In this document: one piece after another, positions 36,688 through 40,274 of the stretch
How positions within the stretch are numbered: the first letter of the stretch is position 1
Layout of the letters: the number at the start of each line of letters is the position of its first letter
Assembly (NCBI GenBank): GCA_002254605.1
Contig: NKPV01000006.1
Location: forward strand, 1 to 40,274
Direction of reading: 5' to 3'
Length of the DNA: 40,274 bases
Source: Armatimonadetes bacterium JP3_11
GTDB lineage: Bacteria; Armatimonadota; Fimbriimonadia; Fimbriimonadales; GBS-DC
Notes under the pieces: generated by a model
The model's database searches: none
What the model was told of the DNA's origin: nothing
The model's input: the letters and a program-made list of their open reading frames with translations, nothing else
Translations under genes and position numbers: made by a program

Positions 36688-36725
36688 CCCCATTCGCGTC
36701 CTCAAGCGAGTATAATTTCCCTGCT

Positions 36726-37358
36726 ATGCACGAGCCGATTATCCGTATTACCGAGCGTCCGAAACCGCCGCGCCCCGAAGAGCTCAACCTGCGCTTCTCG
36801 GAGCGAGCAGTGAAAGAGCTGGAGGCGTTGCTTTCACACTACCCCGACAAAAAGTCGGCAATGCTCCCTGCGCTATGGATTGCGCAACGCGAGTATGGCG
36901 GGCATCTGACCGCCGACGCCATCGCCGAAGTCGCCTACCGACTGGGACGCTCCTACGCGGAAGTGGAAGGCGTCGCCACTTTCTACACGATGTATAACAA
37001 AACGCCCGTCGGAAAATACATGCTGGAGGTCTGTACGAATCTGACATGCATGGTGTGTGGCGCGTATCGGATATTGGAGTACTTAGAACAGAAGCTGGGC
37101 ATCAAACTGGGCGAGACGACGCCCGACGGGCTATTCACTTTGACCGAAGTGGAGTGTCTGAACAACTGCGGTGATGCACCCGTGATGCAGGTTGGGGACA
37201 TCTATTGCCGTCGCTTGACACCTGAGAAGATCGATGCGCTCATCGAGCAACTGCGCAACAGCGAGGAACATACCGTCGTACAACTCGCCGACGCCGAGGT
37301 GCAACTCCATCTCAGCGAAGCAGAGCGCCAACAGATAGAAAAGGCGACCTCTGGGTAA
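36726..37358 (+). CDS. nuoE: NADH-quinone oxidoreductase subunit E (24-kDa [2Fe-2S] family)
   Basis: ALWIAQREYGGHLTADAIAEVAYRLGRSYAEVEGVATFYTMYNKTPVGKYMLEVCTNLTC...ECLNNCGDAPVMQV. Confidence 0.9.
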   Translation: MHEPIIRITERPKPPRPEELNLRFSERAVKELEALLSHYPDKKSAMLPALWIAQREYGGHLTADAIAEVAYRLGRSYAEVEGVATFYTMYNKTPVGKYMLEVCTNLTCMVCGAYRILEYLEQKLGIKLGETTPDGLFTLTEVECLNNCGDAPVMQVGDIYCRRLTPEKIDALIEQLRNSEEHTVVQLADAEVQLHLSEAERQQIEKATSG

Positions 37359-37440
37359 TCCCGTGAGGGGCGAAACTGAGCGATACCTTCCATCGGGTAT
37401 AATCTTAGCCACGCTAAATATTTGGCGTAGGAGACCGACG

Positions 37441-38505
37441 ATGCCTATGGTGACACGCGAAGATGTCTTAAACGCCCTTAGAAAGATCGTTGATCCCGAT
37501 TTGCATCGCGATATTGTGTCGTTGGGGTTCGTGAAAGAGGTCGTGATTTGCGAGGGCGCTGTGAAAGTGGTGATTGAGCTTACCACGCCCGCATGTCCTG
37601 TAAAAGACCAGATGAAGGCGGAAGCAGAGCGACTCATCGCGCAGATTCCGGGCGTGGCGGCGGTGAATGTGGAGATGACCGCGCAGGTGCGGGGACGCGA
37701 CATCGCTTCGGAAGACCTGTTGCCTGAAGTGAAGCATGTGATCGCCATCGCCAGTGGGAAGGGAGGGGTAGGCAAGTCGACGGTCTCGGTGAACTTGGCG
37801 GTAGCGTTGGCGCAGTCGGGCGCACGCGTGGGACTGCTGGACGCCGATATTTACGGTCCCAGCATCCCCAAAATGCTGGGCTGTCAAGGCGAGCATCCCT
37901 TGGTCGAGTCGCGTCAGATTATCCCGATACGACGCTATGGCGTGTCGGTGATGTCGATCGGGTTCCTGTTGGAGGAGGAGCAGGCGGCGATGTGGCGCGG
38001 TCCGATTGTGGCAGGCACCGTGCGCCAACTTTTCGCTGATGTGCGTTGGGGTGCGTTGGACTATTTGTTGGTGGATTTGCCGCCGGGCACAGGCGACGCT
38101 CCGATGACCACTGCGCAAACGGTGCCTCTCACAGGCGTGGTGATTGTAATGACCCCGCAGGCGGTAGCGGCATCGATTGCGGGGAAGTCCGTTGCGCTCT
38201 TTCGTCGGCTCAATGCACCCATATTGGGTGTGGTAGAGAATATGGCGGAGTTTGTATGTCCTCACTGCGGCGAACGCACGGCGATTTTCCCTGGTCCGGG
38301 TGCGCGGGCGTTCGCGCAGAAGTTGGGCGTCCCGTTTTTAGGCTCTGTGCCGTTAGATCCGACCGTCAGCGTTGCCAGCGATGCGGGGCAACCCGCGGTT
38401 ATAGCCGCCCCCGATTCGGCGCAGGCGCAGGCGTTTCGCGAAATTGCAGGCAAACTTGCCGCGGAAGTGAGCGTTGCCAGCATCGCCCACAGTGCGTCGT
38501 TCTGA
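37441..38505 (+). CDS. mrp: Mrp/ApbC family iron-sulfur cluster carrier ATPase
   Basis: N-terminal MIP18-like domain; IASGKGGVGKSTVSVNLAVALAQSGARVGLLDADIYGPSIPKMLG; VENMAEFVCPHCGERTAIFPGPG. Confidence 0.94.
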   Translation: MPMVTREDVLNALRKIVDPDLHRDIVSLGFVKEVVICEGAVKVVIELTTPACPVKDQMKAEAERLIAQIPGVAAVNVEMTAQVRGRDIASEDLLPEVKHVIAIASGKGGVGKSTVSVNLAVALAQSGARVGLLDADIYGPSIPKMLGCQGEHPLVESRQIIPIRRYGVSVMSIGFLLEEEQAAMWRGPIVAGTVRQLFADVRWGALDYLLVDLPPGTGDAPMTTAQTVPLTGVVIVMTPQAVAASIAGKSVALFRRLNAPILGVVENMAEFVCPHCGERTAIFPGPGARAFAQKLGVPFLGSVPLDPTVSVASDAGQPAVIAAPDSAQAQAFREIAGKLAAEVSVASIAHSASF

Positions 38506-38628
38506 GGGGCGCCGCAGGGGGTACCACCGCCACGGTAGTGTTCATACGGGGAGCATACCGTCTTGTTTACTGCTGTCGGAAGATCAGTCGGCTTGGGTTC
38601 GTCAAGTTGTACAGGCGACGATCGACGG

Positions 38629-40089
38629 TTAGCCCTTGACTACACCAATCGGGCGTAGCCGTGCGACTTTACGGGCGATACCCGCATTATGCACTACTTC
38701 CACCACATCGGCGACATCTTTATAGGCGTAGGAGGCTTCTTCGGCGAGGGTGGCTTTGTTTTGTGCGCGGACGATAATGCCTTGTTGTTCCATCTCTTTG
38801 GCGATGTTGCGGTTTTTGGCTTCGCGCAGCGCGCCCTTGCGGCTCATCTTGCGCCCCGCGCCGTGGCAGGTCGTGCCGAAGCTTTCGCGCATCGCGTTCT
38901 CGGTGCCTACCAGCACGAACGAGTAGCGCCCCATATCCCCTGGGATCAGCACAGGCTGTCCTACTGCTTTGTAGGCATCGGGGGTTTCGGGGTGCCCTGG
39001 CGGGAACGCTCGCGTGGCGCCCTTGCGATGCACACACACACGCACGGGCTTGCCGTCCCACACATGGTCTTCTATCTTGGCGATGTTGTGCGCCACATCG
39101 TACACCTGATACATCCCGAGGCTTTCAGGCGTGGATTTGAAGATTTTCGCGAACGCTTGGCGCGTCCAGTGCGCAATCGCCTGACGATTGGCGAACGCGA
39201 AATTCGCTGCGCAGTGCATCGCTCGTAGGTAGGTCTGCCCCTCTTCCGAGTTGATAGGCGCACACGCCAACTGGCGGTCGGGTAGGCTGATGCCGTATTT
39301 CGCGTGCGCCTCCTCCATAATGTCCAGATGGTCTTGGCAGGTCTGGTGTCCGAACCCGCGTGAGCCGGTGTGAATCATGATCGTGACCTGTCCGACCTGG
39401 GTAATGCCCATCGCGGCGGCGGCGTGCGGGTCGTAGATTTCGTCTACAACTTGAATCTCGAGGAAGTGGTTGCCCCCGCCGAGGGTGCCGAGTTGGTCTT
39501 TCCCGCGTTCGATCGCTTTTTCGGTAATCACATCGGGGTCAGGCATATCGAGTCTGCCCAGGGCTTCGGTATGTTTCAGGTCGTCTTCCCAGCCATAGCC
39601 GTGTTCCACCATCCAGTGCGCGCCTTTGAGCATCACTTGGCGCAAGTCCTGGCGAGTCGTTTTGATGAGCCCTTCACCGCCGAAGCCCGCAGGCACATCA
39701 CGGAAGATTTGGTCGACTAACTCTTTGAGGCGTGGGCGGACTTGTTGCTCGGTGAGGTCCGTGCGCAGGAGTCGCACCCCGCAGTTGATGTCGTATCCTA
39801 TTCCCCCGGGCGAAATCACGCCCTCGTCCAAATCCATCGCCGCCACACCGCCCACGGGGAAGCCATAGCCCCAGTGGATATCGGGCATTGCGATGGAGTA
39901 GCCCACGATTCCTGGTAGGAACGCTACATTCGCCACCTGTTCGGGCGCTTGGTCTTGCTTAATTTGTTCAATCATCGCCTCGCTGGCGAAGATGAGACCA
40001 TCGACGCGCATGCCCGGTTTATAACTTTTGGGTATACGCCAGCGATGGTCGTCAATCTGCTCCAGTGGTCCCTTCCAGTATTGGCTCAT
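38629..40089 (-). CDS. rtcB: RNA-splicing ligase RtcB
   Basis: MPDIHWGYGFPVGGVAAMD, GGIGYDINCGVRLL, GTLGGGNHFLEIQ, HTGSRGFGHQTCQ, CHGAGRKMSRKGALREA; start reassigned to MSQYWKGPLEQ. Confidence 0.95.
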   Translation of the reverse strand: MSQYWKGPLEQIDDHRWRIPKSYKPGMRVDGLIFASEAMIEQIKQDQAPEQVANVAFLPGIVGYSIAMPDIHWGYGFPVGGVAAMDLDEGVISPGGIGYDINCGVRLLRTDLTEQQVRPRLKELVDQIFRDVPAGFGGEGLIKTTRQDLRQVMLKGAHWMVEHGYGWEDDLKHTEALGRLDMPDPDVITEKAIERGKDQLGTLGGGNHFLEIQVVDEIYDPHAAAAMGITQVGQVTIMIHTGSRGFGHQTCQDHLDIMEEAHAKYGISLPDRQLACAPINSEEGQTYLRAMHCAANFAFANRQAIAHWTRQAFAKIFKSTPESLGMYQVYDVAHNIAKIEDHVWDGKPVRVCVHRKGATRAFPPGHPETPDAYKAVGQPVLIPGDMGRYSFVLVGTENAMRESFGTTCHGAGRKMSRKGALREAKNRNIAKEMEQQGIIVRAQNKATLAEEASYAYKDVADVVEVVHNAGIARKVARLRPIGVVKG

Positions 40090-40160
40090 CGCAGGTCCCT
40101 TCCCAAAAGAGTATACCTTTTGACGGAGGGACACCCACTAATACCGCCTGTTAAGACTTC

Positions 40161-40274
40161 ATGCAAGACCGGCGGACGCCGTTGGAGCGGCGTCTTTCGG
40201 CGCAACTTAAGGGTGTACCAGCAGGTTTGTGCCCTACTTTTGAGCAGCTTTTGGATCTGGCTCAACGTGGGCGA
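40161..40274 (+). CDS. start of an unidentified CDS running off the right edge
   Basis: Own translation: MQDRRTPLERRLSAQLKGVPAGLCPTFEQLLDLAQRGR, open to the end of the window; not in the ORF track. Confidence 0.4.
   Translation, partial: MQDRRTPLERRLSAQLKGVPAGLCPTFEQLLDLAQRGR

Noticed and set aside
38506-38628. Terminator between convergent mrp and rtcB
   Set aside because: No convincing stem plus T-tract found.
1-40274. CRISPR arrays, transposases, prophage or defence islands
   Set aside because: No regularly spaced direct repeats and no translated ORF with transposase, integrase, phage or known defence motifs.

Overview
Chromosomal-type bacterial window, mostly housekeeping genes on both strands. 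I see about 36 CDS, two tRNAs (Ser-GGA, Ile2-CAU), several terminator-like hairpins, and no CRISPR array or transposase. The gene mix suggests a deep-branching, possibly Armatimonadota-like lineage, but that is inference only. Recognisable genes: glcD (cut by left edge), rhomboid protease, Tat-signal SOD, lysA, glcF, YqeG-type HAD phosphatase, two Gfo/Idh/MocA oxidoreductases, fliQ-fliR, lptB, nrnA-truB-ribF, DUF1800, YumC-type ferredoxin-NADP reductase, ribE, ruvX, tdh, a pentaheme cytochrome, DUF2752, a CapD-like epimerase, ctaA, mqnE, a prepilin, kbl, dnaA, phoU, yggS, sepF, mvaB, nuoE, mrp and rtcB. Strongest novel candidate: the 288-aa membrane protein at 27601-28467. It carries the presenilin/SPP-type motif set (VDMLTVLSPGG, GAGDF, LPAL) and lies just upstream of a pilin gene. 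Other leads: 14 genes with a GGTAnnnT extended -10 box 6-10 nt before the start codon (leaderless mRNAs); a minus-strand structured ncRNA at 16283-16470; a structured, mutually exclusive leader before the pilin; a plus-strand palindrome/terminator unit at 13932-14060; a Ppx/GppA gene lacking its N-terminal lobe but keeping a promoter; and two frameshift-split genes. Nothing here was checked by database search.
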